The position numbers and the translations under genes were made by a program. The notes beneath the pieces were generated by a model. That model saw nothing but the letters and a program-made list of their open reading frames with translations. It did no database searches and was not told where the DNA came from. 13,362 bases of DNA from Holophagaceae bacterium UBA706 (lineage in GTDB: Bacteria; Acidobacteriota; Holophagae; Holophagales; Holophagaceae). Positions 1 through 6,573 of this stretch are shown one piece after another (the stretch's first letter is position 1; the number at the start of each line of letters is the position of its first letter). The stretch spans positions 1 through 13,362 of the forward strand of contig DBME01000279.1 in assembly GCA_002298155.1 (NCBI GenBank), given 5' to 3'.

Positions 1-33
1 GCGAGTCTGACCCCCGGGTTGGAACCTCACCAA

Positions 34-110
34 CGTTGGAATTGAAAAGCGGCTCTGGGCCCCAACGCCAAGAGCATCCATCGGCCCAGAGCCGCTTTTC
101 AATTCCAACG
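34..110. terminator. Perfect 28-bp inverted repeat, probable bidirectional terminator
   Basis: The arms at 34-61 and 83-110 are exact reverse complements (28 of 28) around a 21-nt loop. The inner part, a 13-bp GC-rich stem bordered by AAAA on the left and TTTT on the right, looks like a Rho-independent terminator that works in either direction. The symmetry continues 11 bp outside those A/T tracts, which termination does not need. It lies upstream of the Rrf2 gene and probably downstream of a gene off the left edge. A palindromic repeat element is the alternative. Confidence 0.7.
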
Positions 111-154
111 ACCCGGCGGCGCGATCGGTGGGCCTTGAACGCCTACGAATCCGC

Positions 155-183
155 TTGACGCTTCCCGGGTTTGACCCAAACTA
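155..183 (+). promoter_or_regulatory. Possible promoter and operator of the Rrf2 gene
   Basis: A TTGACG box at 155-160 matches a sigma-70 -35 element in five of six positions. A weak -10 candidate (AAACTA, 178-183) follows after 17 nt. Within the spacer and -10 lies the small dyad GTTTG-ACC-CAAAC (169-181), which could be an operator for autoregulation, as is common for Rrf2 repressors. The -10 match is poor, so this is tentative. Confidence 0.3.
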
Positions 184-202
184 ACACCTGGGAGGTGTGA
201 GT

Positions 203-739
203 ATGACGTCAGCGCTGTACGGAGCTGGTGCCGAATACGCGCTCCATTCCCTCCTGATCCTCGCTTCCCGCCAGGAACCCGTCAGCGTCCGGGACCTGGC
301 CACCTACCAGCAGATCCCGGAACGGTTCCTCGGCAAACTCTTCACGCGCCTCAAGGCCGCCGGGATCGTGCAGGGGACCGAAGGCATCCATGGCGGGTTC
401 ACCCTGGCCCGCCCCGCCGGCGAGATCGCCGTACTCCAGGTCCTGGAGGCCGTGGATCCGGAGCGGGCGCTTTTCGCCTGCGCCGAGATCCGCCGGAACT
501 GCGCCCTGTTCGAGGAACGCCCCCCCGAATGGGCCGTCTCGGGCCCGTGCCGCATCCACGCCTTCATGCAGGATGCGGAACGCAAGCTGAAGGAGGTGCT
601 CGCCTCCAAGACCATCGCCGACCTCGTCTGCGAGCTGGGCTGCAAGGTCCCCAAGGCCTTCAATGACGCGTCGGCGGCGTGGTTCCATGACCAGAGGCGC
701 TCACGCCGCAGTCCCGCCCGGGAGCCCTCGGGCTCCTGA
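203..739 (+). CDS. Rrf2-family transcriptional regulator
   Basis: A 178-aa DNA-binding regulator. The N-terminal winged helix (about residues 1-80) has the family pattern: AEYALHSLLILA, then the recognition region IPERFLGKLFTRLKAAG and the wing GIHGGFTLARP. A cysteine-rich segment follows with Cys93, Cys100 and Cys116, near where IscR/NsrR-type members hold an Fe-S cluster, and Cys143 and Cys147 lie further on. Rrf2 proteins sense Fe-S state, NO, redox or cysteine, so a redox signal is likely here, though the ligand is not determined. ATG at 203 is chosen because GGAGG at 191-195 sits 7 nt upstream; an in-frame GTG at 197 overlaps that site. The last 30 or so residues are basic, low-complexity and beyond the usual family length. 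The AhpD-like gene downstream is its probable target. Confidence 0.9.
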   Translation: MTSALYGAGAEYALHSLLILASRQEPVSVRDLATYQQIPERFLGKLFTRLKAAGIVQGTEGIHGGFTLARPAGEIAVLQVLEAVDPERALFACAEIRRNCALFEERPPEWAVSGPCRIHAFMQDAERKLKEVLASKTIADLVCELGCKVPKAFNDASAAWFHDQRRSRRSPAREPSGS

Positions 740-808
740 AACCGCGGATACCAGCCACAGCGCCCCCAGGCGCGCCACGACCCTTACCCCCAACCCCCCG
801 TCAACCAC

Positions 809-828
809 GGGCGGCCTTCGGCCCGCCC
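809..828 (+). promoter_or_regulatory. GC-rich hairpin between regulator and peroxidase genes
   Basis: GGGCGGCC (809-816) and GGCCCGCCC (820-828) pair around a 3-nt TTC loop with one bulged C. The hairpin ends 5 nt before the AAGGAG ribosome site of the next gene. No T-run follows, so it is probably not a terminator; it may stabilise a processed mRNA or tune translation of the downstream gene. Confidence 0.35.
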
Positions 829-846
829 CCACCAAGGAGATGCGCC

Positions 847-1326
847 ATGCATCAGCGTCTGGACTACTTCGCCACCTCCGCGAAATTCTTCAAGAGCTAC
901 CTCGAGTTCAACAATCTCGTCCACGGCGAGCCTTCCCTCAAGGAATTCGCGGACCTGGTCACCGTGCGGGCCTCGCAGCTCAACGGCTGCGCGTTCTGCG
1001 TGGACATGCACGTGAAGGAGGCCCGCATCCACGGGGAGCGGGAGCTCCGCCTCCACCACCTGGCCATCTGGCGTGAATCCGGCCTGTTCACCCCCCGTGA
1101 GCGCGCCGCCCTGGCCTGGACGGAGGCCCTGACCCGCCTGGATCCCCACGGTGTTTCGGACGAGATCTACGAAGCCGTCCACAGCCAGCTCAGCGAGCAG
1201 GAGATGTCGGACCTGGGCTTCCTGATCATCGCCATCAACGGCTGGAACCGCCTGTGTGCAGCCTTCCGCACCACGCCGGGCTCCTGTGACGCGGCCTTCG
1301 GGCTCGACAAGGCCGGGCTGAACTGA
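847..1326 (+). CDS. AhpD-like / carboxymuconolactone decarboxylase family protein
   Basis: A 159-aa cytoplasmic protein of the AhpD/CMD fold. The signature is SQLNGCAFCVDMH, giving Cys48-x2-Cys51-x3-His55, the redox-active CxxC and proton-relay histidine of AhpD-type alkylhydroperoxidases. It also has the helical region RERAALAWTEALTRL (about 85-99) found in the family's peroxidase-related subgroup. It probably reduces peroxides or works as a thiol oxidoreductase; true carboxymuconolactone decarboxylases lack the CxxC, so that activity is unlikely. AAGGAG at 834-839 precedes the ATG by 7 nt. It follows an Rrf2 regulator by 107 nt, a pairing that suggests redox-controlled expression. The electron donor and substrate are unknown. 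Confidence 0.9.
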   Translation: MHQRLDYFATSAKFFKSYLEFNNLVHGEPSLKEFADLVTVRASQLNGCAFCVDMHVKEARIHGERELRLHHLAIWRESGLFTPRERAALAWTEALTRLDPHGVSDEIYEAVHSQLSEQEMSDLGFLIIAINGWNRLCAAFRTTPGSCDAAFGLDKAGLN

Positions 1327-1348
1327 ACTGCCGCCTCGCCGGGGAAAA

Positions 1349-1368
1349 GGGTTGTTTATTTACAACCC
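1349..1368. promoter_or_regulatory. Small dyad upstream of the peptidase gene
   Basis: GGGTTGT (1349-1355) and ACAACCC (1362-1368) are perfect 7-bp complements around TTATTT. It lies 22 nt after the AhpD-like stop and 37 nt before the peptidase start. The AT-rich centre in otherwise GC-rich DNA fits an operator or promoter better than a terminator, because no T-run follows the stem. A weak hairpin terminator for the upstream gene cannot be excluded. Confidence 0.35.
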
Positions 1369-1405
1369 GGGGTCATGATGGATGGATCCTTCAGCGGAGC
1401 CGATC

Positions 1406-2845
1406 ATGCCCCTCCCCGGCAAAGCCCTCTTCCGGGCCTTCGCGGCAACCCTCTCCCTGGGCCTCCTGACCCTGGGCTGCGGCGGCGGGGCTTCGGGCCC
1501 CGACACCCCGCCCACCCCCAAGGACATCCTCACCGCCCTCCGGGACGCGCCGGGCGTGCAGTCCGTGCAGGAGGTCACGGGAGGCCCGGATGCAGCCTAC
1601 GTCACCACCGGCGTGCGCTGCTTCGAGGGCACCTTCAGCCAGGCCACGGACCACTTCGGCTCAGGCGCGGGCACCTTCGCCCAGTACTTCTACGTGGTCT
1701 ACCGCTCCGCCACGGCTCCCGTGGTGCTGCACACCACCGGCTACGGCTGCGAAGGCGCCCTCTGGGAGGAGGAGCCGACCCTTCTGCTCAACGCCAACCA
1801 GATCACGGTGGAGGAACGGTTCTTCCAAAGCTCGGTGCCGTCCTCCCATGACTGGACCAAGCTCGACATCCGCCAGGCCGCGGCCGACCACCACGCCATC
1901 GTCCAGGCCCTGAAGCCCCTGTTCTCCGGAAAGTGGATGAGCACGGGCATCAGCAAGGGCGGCATGACGTCCGTGTACCACCGGCGCTTCTACCCCGCGG
2001 ACGTGGACGCCACCCTCGCGTACGTGGCGCCCAACATGTCGGGCGATCCGGACGCGCGCTTCGTTCCGTTCGTGGCCGCCCGCGGCGGAACCGCCACGGC
2101 AGCGGCCCTGCATGCCTGGCAGCAGGCGGTGTTCGACAACTGGGACGCGGTGAAGGCCCTCCTGGTCGCCGACATGGCCAGCCACAGCCGGACCACGGCC
2201 CTGCTGGGCGCCGACAAGACCCTGGAGCTCGCCGTGGTGGAGGTTCCCTTCACCATCTGGCAGTATTCCGACGCCACCCTGGCCGCCCAGGTCCCCGGGC
2301 CTGGCGCCACACCCGAGCAGCTCTACGCCTTCATGAACCAGGTCTACCATGTCGTCGGCGGCATCTACCGCGACTGGGACGACAGCGCCTTGCAGTACTT
2401 CCAGGCCTTCTACTACCAGGCCGGAACCCAGCTCGGCTATCCGGAGGTGGACTACAGCTTCACCGGCATCCCCTATCCGGGCCTGGACGTGCCTTCCACC
2501 TACCCCCCCCTGGGCGTGACGGAAACCTTCGACGCCTCCGCCATGGCCGACATCCAGGCCTGGGTCGGCTCCTCGGCGCAGCGGATGATCTTCCTGTACG
2601 GCGAGAACGACCCTTTCACCGCCGCGGCCTTCCAGGTCACGGACACCGCCGCCGCCCGGGGAAACCACCTCTACGTCGTCCCCGGCGGCAACCACCGGTC
2701 CCGCATCGCCGACATGCCCAACGCCCAGCAGAGGGAACTCCTGGACCTCCTCTCCACCTGGCTGGGAGTCCCGCCGATCACGATGGTTGCCCCGAAGACC
2801 CTCGTGAAGCGCACCCTGACCCGGGTTCCCCACATGGTCCCCTGA
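1406..2845 (+). CDS. Lipoprotein serine peptidase, S37 (PS-10) type
   Basis: A predicted exported alpha/beta-hydrolase peptidase of 479 aa, like the S37 tripeptidyl aminopeptidases of Streptomyces that remove tripeptides from the N-terminus of secreted proteins. The N-terminus has a basic start, a hydrophobic stretch and LTLGC with Cys25, a plausible but non-ideal lipobox, followed by a Gly/Pro-rich linker. The nucleophile elbow GISKGGMTSVYHRRFYP puts Ser183 as catalytic. YGENDPF (Asp402) and GGNHRSRI (His430) complete a triad in the expected order. ATG 1406 is preferred over ATG 1382 because GGAG (1396-1399) lies 6 nt upstream and the signal peptide then begins properly. It is probably lipid-anchored and periplasmic or surface exposed, feeding on peptides. 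Substrate preference cannot be read from sequence. Confidence 0.82.
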   Translation: MPLPGKALFRAFAATLSLGLLTLGCGGGASGPDTPPTPKDILTALRDAPGVQSVQEVTGGPDAAYVTTGVRCFEGTFSQATDHFGSGAGTFAQYFYVVYRSATAPVVLHTTGYGCEGALWEEEPTLLLNANQITVEERFFQSSVPSSHDWTKLDIRQAAADHHAIVQALKPLFSGKWMSTGISKGGMTSVYHRRFYPADVDATLAYVAPNMSGDPDARFVPFVAARGGTATAAALHAWQQAVFDNWDAVKALLVADMASHSRTTALLGADKTLELAVVEVPFTIWQYSDATLAAQVPGPGATPEQLYAFMNQVYHVVGGIYRDWDDSALQYFQAFYYQAGTQLGYPEVDYSFTGIPYPGLDVPSTYPPLGVTETFDASAMADIQAWVGSSAQRMIFLYGENDPFTAAAFQVTDTAAARGNHLYVVPGGNHRSRIADMPNAQQRELLDLLSTWLGVPPITMVAPKTLVKRTLTRVPHMVP

Positions 2846-3100
2846 GGCCCTCCAAGGCCGCACCCAACCCGCATTGCCCCTCAAGTTATTCGTTGTTAAT
2901 TCTTCGTCCGAATCGCAGTTCCAACGTTTCGGGAGATTTTTCCCACGCTTCAAGGCATTTCCCTCCTTCCCCCCTCCCCGCAATGGCAAAATATGTTCAC
3001 GAATGCACCCGATCTCCGTGGACCTGAACCTGCCCGGTCCGTATGGGGCAGGCTTCAGGCCATCACGCCGGACTCCACCACCCAAGGCTAGGAGGACGCC

Positions 3101-3763
3101 ATGCCCCGACTTCTGCCCCCCCTCGTCATGCTCCTCCTCCTTGTGGCCTGCCAGAAGCCCAAGGCCACCTACGAGGTGAGGACGGAATCCACGCCCAGCC
3201 CCGCCACCCTCGTGCTGGACGGTCGCAAGCTGGGCAGCACCCCCATCACGATCCACCTGGAACACCCCGAGGACATCGCCAAGGTCCGGGCCCAATTCGA
3301 GGGCCATGATCCCATCGAACAGCGCATCCGCTTCCTGCCCGACGACAAGGTCGAACTCATCTTCCTCTTCGGCGAGGGGCGTTCGCCCATGGCGAAGGCC
3401 CTGGGCCTGGCACGCATCCTGGTATTCGAGTACGCCGCGGGCCTGACCTTCGACGTGAACAAGTGGGACCTCAAGGTGGGCACCCTGCCCCTCCTCCAGC
3501 GTCAGGCCGGCCTGCTCAACTCGTCCTTCAAGGACATCAAGATCCAGGTCTGCGGCCACACCGACAGCACCGGAACCCAGGAACAGAACCTGGAACTCTC
3601 CATCCAGCGGGCGCGGGCGGTGATGGACTACCTCGTCACCCAGGGCGTCGCCCGCGAACGCATCGTCCCCATGGGTTTCGCCGCAGCCTATCCCCTGGCC
3701 CCCAACGCGACGGAGGAGGGACGGAGCCAGAACCGCCGTACCGAAATCGTCCTGGGCATGTGA
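3101..3763 (+). CDS. PEGA-OmpA family outer-membrane lipoprotein
   Basis: A 220-aa lipoprotein with a short signal peptide ending in the good lipobox LVAC (Cys17). Residues about 25-90 look like a PEGA-type beta domain (SPATLVLDGRKLGSTPITI). The C-terminal part (about 110-220) is an OmpA/MotB/Pal domain with GHTDSTG (Asp155) and SQNRRTEI (Arg212/Arg213), the residues that grip diaminopimelate of peptidoglycan in this family. It probably tethers the outer membrane to the cell wall. GGAGG at 3091-3095 supports the start. The histidine kinase gene begins 4 nt after its stop, so the two are likely one operon. It resembles Pal, but there are no tol genes nearby and the PEGA-like part sets it apart. 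Confidence 0.88.
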   Translation: MPRLLPPLVMLLLLVACQKPKATYEVRTESTPSPATLVLDGRKLGSTPITIHLEHPEDIAKVRAQFEGHDPIEQRIRFLPDDKVELIFLFGEGRSPMAKALGLARILVFEYAAGLTFDVNKWDLKVGTLPLLQRQAGLLNSSFKDIKIQVCGHTDSTGTQEQNLELSIQRARAVMDYLVTQGVARERIVPMGFAAAYPLAPNATEEGRSQNRRTEIVLGM

Positions 3764-3767
3764 GTCC

Positions 3768-4721
3768 ATGAAACCCGTGAACCAACGCCCGAATGGCGCT
3801 TCCGTATGGCTTCCCACGGCGCTCACCGTCCTGGGGCTGGGGGTTTCCGCCTGGGGCCTGGCCCTGCATCAGAGCGTCACGGGATTCCTAGGGCTGGGCA
3901 TGATCCTGACGGGCTGGATCGGGCTGTACGCCACCTTCGCCGCGGCGAAGACCCGGGAAGCCCGCCTCGCGGAGATGAACCGGGCCCTGGACGAGCAGGT
4001 GCAGGCCCGCACCCTCCGTCTCATGCAGACCATCGGCGATCTGGAATCCTTCAACCGGATGGTCACCCATGACCTCAGCTCGCCCCTCACGGCCATGATC
4101 GCGACCCTCGAGACGCTGGACGGCACGAGCGCCCCGGACCTGACCCGGTCCCGCCTGGACATCCTGGCCGGATGCGTCGCCCGCATGCGGAGCCTCATCG
4201 AAGGGCTCCAGGAACTCGCCCTCATCTCCGGCCGGCTCCCCACCGTCAAGGAAGTGGACGTGTCGCAGTACGCCGACCTCGTGTTCCGCCACCTCCAGGT
4301 CAAGGACCCCGACCGGGACGTGCGGTGGACCGTCGACCCCGGACTGGCGGTGTTCGGGGATCCCAACCTCATCCACATCGCCCTGGAGAACCTCCTGGGG
4401 AACGCCTGGAAATACACCGTCAGCCGGACACCCTCCCGGATCCACGTGCGCCGCGGGAAGGGTCCCGGCAGGACCATCGAGATCCAGGACAACGGCATCG
4501 GGTTCGACATGGCCAAGGCCGACGCGCTGTTCCAGCCCTTCAAGCGTCTCCATGCGGATCCCATGATCCCCGGGCACGGGATCGGCCTTTCGATCGTCAA
4601 GCGGGTGATGGAGAAGCACGCGGGCCGCGTTTCCGCCGAATCCCTCCTGGGCCAGGGCGCCATCTTCCGCCTGGAGTTCCCGGACCGGCTGGAAGCGGAT
4701 GCCAGGGAGGGACGCCCTTGA
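3768..4721 (+). CDS. Membrane sensor histidine kinase (HisKA-HATPase)
   Basis: A 317-aa kinase with two adjacent transmembrane helices (about 13-33 and 39-58) separated by only some six residues, so it has essentially no periplasmic sensor domain. A coiled coil (about 62-95) leads to the H-box VTHDLSSPL, with His101 as the phosphorylation site. The ATPase domain has the N-box ENLLGNAWKYT (Asn208, Asn212), the G1 box DNGIGF (Asp241) and the G2 box GHGIGLSIV. The pattern is complete and should be active. No receiver domain or response regulator gene adjoins it. The start lacks a clear ribosome site and is 4 nt after the OmpA lipoprotein stop, suggesting translational coupling. It might sense membrane state or the neighbouring lipoprotein, which is inference only. 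Confidence 0.9.
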   Translation: MKPVNQRPNGASVWLPTALTVLGLGVSAWGLALHQSVTGFLGLGMILTGWIGLYATFAAAKTREARLAEMNRALDEQVQARTLRLMQTIGDLESFNRMVTHDLSSPLTAMIATLETLDGTSAPDLTRSRLDILAGCVARMRSLIEGLQELALISGRLPTVKEVDVSQYADLVFRHLQVKDPDRDVRWTVDPGLAVFGDPNLIHIALENLLGNAWKYTVSRTPSRIHVRRGKGPGRTIEIQDNGIGFDMAKADALFQPFKRLHADPMIPGHGIGLSIVKRVMEKHAGRVSAESLLGQGAIFRLEFPDRLEADAREGRP

Positions 4722-4755
4722 TCTGGCCCAGGAAACCTGGGTGCCGCTACGCGTA

Positions 4756-4805
4756 GACCCCCTGCATTTGCGGGGGTCGATGGCCACCCCTGAGACCTTT
4801 CAGGG
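4756..4805. terminator. Hairpin pair between convergent genes
   Basis: GACCCCC (4756-4762) pairs perfectly with GGGGGTC (4772-4778) around a 9-nt loop. A second stem, CCCTGA (4788-4793) with TCAGGG (4800-4805), overlaps the stop codon of the minus-strand kinase gene. They lie between the + strand histidine kinase (ends 4721) and the minus-strand Ser/Thr kinase (ends 4800), where a shared terminator is expected. Neither stem has a T-run, so termination may depend on other factors. Confidence 0.45.
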
Positions 4806-6326
4806 AGCGGCAGGGAACTCCACGGCCGTGGCCACCGAGGTCTCGATGGGGATCCCCTGGGCATCCAGCCCCGGCTTGAAGCGGTAGCGCAGCGCCACCG
4901 CCCGCGCGGCCTCCGCGCAGGCGGGATCCACGGAGGACATCACCCGGCAGCTTTTCACATGGCCGTCCTCGGCCACCACCACCATGACGTTCACCGTGGC
5001 GCCGGCGCAGCCCGCCGCCGGCGACGGGGAGACCGGGTCGCCCAGGAGTTGGGGGTAGGTCACCGCTCTTCGCGGGACCGGTGCCGCTTCACGGGCGGCG
5101 CCCGGGGGCGGCCCGGAAGGAGCCCTTGGCGCTGGAGGTTCCTTCTCCGGCACCGTCACCACCGGGGGCGGAAGGGGCTTGACCTCGGCAGGGCGGGGGC
5201 GTTCGCGCCGGCGGTCGACCAGGAGGAACGCCAGCGCCGCGGCGGCCAGGGCCGTGCCCAGCCCCAACACCAGCCTCCCGCGCCCGGCACGCCGCGGCAG
5301 GTTCGCCGTGCCTTCCTCGGCCACCAGGTGCCAGGTCCGACTCTCCTCCCGCGCCGCTGCCGGCCCCAGGGCGGGCAGCGCCTTGCGGATGAGGGGGAAC
5401 CGCCCCGCGCAGGTGAGCGGCTGCTGCCAGGAGATCCCGGCCTCCGTGCAGACCCGCAGCAGCTCGGCGCGCATTTCCGCCGCGCTGCTCCAGCGTTCCT
5501 TGCGGTCCCGGCACAGGGCCTTCATGATCAGGGCCGCCAGTTCGGGGTGCAGGGTGGGGCAGACCGCCGAAAGCGGGTCAGGATCGTTGTTCAGCCGGAG
5601 CATCAGGGTGCTCAGCACGTTGTCGGCCTTGAAAGGGAGACGGCCCGTGACGGCCTTGTAGAGGGTCACGCCCAGGGAGTAGAGGTCGGAGCGCGGATCG
5701 ACGCCCTCACCCAGGGCCTGTTCAGGCGCCACGTAGGCGGGCGTCCCCAGGAGCTGGCCCGTGCGGGTGTCCAGGGGGTTCTCCATGATCTTGGCGATGC
5801 CGAAATCGGCCAGGAAGGGCCGGCCTTCGGGGTTGAACAGGATGTTGGCGGGCTTGATGTCCCTGTGGATCACGCCGCGGGCGTGGCTGAAGGCCAGGGC
5901 GTCCAGGATCGGGATGGCCACCTGGGCCAGCATGGGTCCGTCCAGCAGGACGCCGGCGTCCAGGATCTTGGCCAGGGTGGGGCCGTCCACCAGCTGCATG
6001 GAGTACCACTTGCCTCCTTCATCCTCTCCGAATTCGTAGATGCGCACGATGCGGGGATGGTCCAGGGAGGCGGCGACCCGCGCCTCCTGGGAGAAGCGCC
6101 GGGAGCTGTCCTGGTCCATGAACGGATCGGAGAGGATCTTCAGGGCCTCCCGGCGGTGAAGGGAGCGGTTCTCCACCTCCAGCACCATCCCCCCGCCCCC
6201 CTCGCCCAGCAGGGCGATGAAGTCGAACTTGTCGGCAAGCCGCTCCACCATCTGGGCGAGCTGCAGATCCGAATGGGAACCGTTCACCACGGGGACACCC
6301 TCTGGGCGTTTGATCGATTGAACCAT
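4800..6326 (-). CDS. Transmembrane Ser/Thr kinase fused to TonB-like C-terminal domain
   Basis: A 508-aa Hanks-type kinase. The catalytic domain (about 33-310) has the P-loop GEGGGGMV (41-48), Lys63, Glu81, the HRDIKPAN loop (Asp156), DFG (Asp174) and APE (200-202), so it should be active. A long cytoplasmic linker leads to one transmembrane helix (352-370), then a Pro-rich stretch typical of periplasm-spanning TonB regions. The C-terminus (about 425-508: VTYPQLLGDP, VNVMVVVAEDGHVKSCRVMSS, YRFKPGL) matches the TonB C-terminal domain. With the kinase inside, this domain is periplasmic, giving receptor-kinase topology. No exbB/exbD genes adjoin, so it is probably a sensor or tether rather than an energy transducer. 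The ATG at 6326 (MVQSIK) is chosen, with a purine-rich GGGGAAGG upstream; the reading frame stays open further but carries no domain there. Substrates are unknown. Confidence 0.9.
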   Translation of the reverse strand: MVQSIKRPEGVPVVNGSHSDLQLAQMVERLADKFDFIALLGEGGGGMVLEVENRSLHRREALKILSDPFMDQDSSRRFSQEARVAASLDHPRIVRIYEFGEDEGGKWYSMQLVDGPTLAKILDAGVLLDGPMLAQVAIPILDALAFSHARGVIHRDIKPANILFNPEGRPFLADFGIAKIMENPLDTRTGQLLGTPAYVAPEQALGEGVDPRSDLYSLGVTLYKAVTGRLPFKADNVLSTLMLRLNNDPDPLSAVCPTLHPELAALIMKALCRDRKERWSSAAEMRAELLRVCTEAGISWQQPLTCAGRFPLIRKALPALGPAAAREESRTWHLVAEEGTANLPRRAGRGRLVLGLGTALAAAALAFLLVDRRRERPRPAEVKPLPPPVVTVPEKEPPAPRAPSGPPPGAAREAAPVPRRAVTYPQLLGDPVSPSPAAGCAGATVNVMVVVAEDGHVKSCRVMSSVDPACAEAARAVALRYRFKPGLDAQGIPIETSVATAVEFPAAP

Positions 6327-6432
6327 GATGGCACCCTTCCCCGCCTGCCGGAACGCGGCACCCCCATCCTGCCCCCGGAACAGCCGGCGCCTGGAGGCCC
6401 CGGATCCGCATGCACGGAAAGCTATCCCCCCC

Positions 6433-6463
6433 GGCCAATTCGATATATATTTCTTGAATGGCC
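6433..6463. promoter_or_regulatory. Dyad flanking AT-rich patch in divergent control region
   Basis: GGCCAATTC (6433-6441) and GAATGGCC (6456-6463) are inverted copies that differ by one inserted A. They surround the AT-rich run ATATATATTTCTT in otherwise GC-rich DNA. The site lies about 110 nt from each start of the divergent Ser/Thr kinase and secreted-protein genes. Promoter elements and an operator controlling both are likely to sit here, but I cannot assign clear -35 and -10 boxes. Confidence 0.4.
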
Positions 6464-6573
6464 ACCCCGTGGTCGCGAACCCGCCTCCGTGAAGCGTGCC
6501 GGATGCGAGGGACGCAGGGTTCGGCCCTTTGGCCGGCCCTCGGATCCAATCCCCTCCCAGAAGGAGTCTGTCC

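Noticed and set aside
1382..1405. An earlier ATG for the peptidase
   Set aside because: It would add eight residues in front of the signal peptide and lacks the well-spaced GGAG found before ATG 1406.
1933..3027. A 364-codon + strand frame inside the peptidase gene
   Set aside because: It is an overlapping frame with Arg/Pro/Gly-rich translation and no recognisable domain; the peptidase frame holds the catalytic motifs.
2874..3179. A 101-codon frame in the gap before the OmpA lipoprotein
   Set aside because: It overlaps the lipoprotein start, has no ribosome site and no recognisable motif. The gap is better read as a leader or promoter region.
1661..3826. A 721-codon open frame on the minus strand
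   Set aside because: It lies opposite the peptidase and OmpA lipoprotein genes, both supported by motifs and ribosome sites. Its translation is Gly/Arg/Val/His-rich low complexity, as expected for an antisense shadow in GC-rich DNA.
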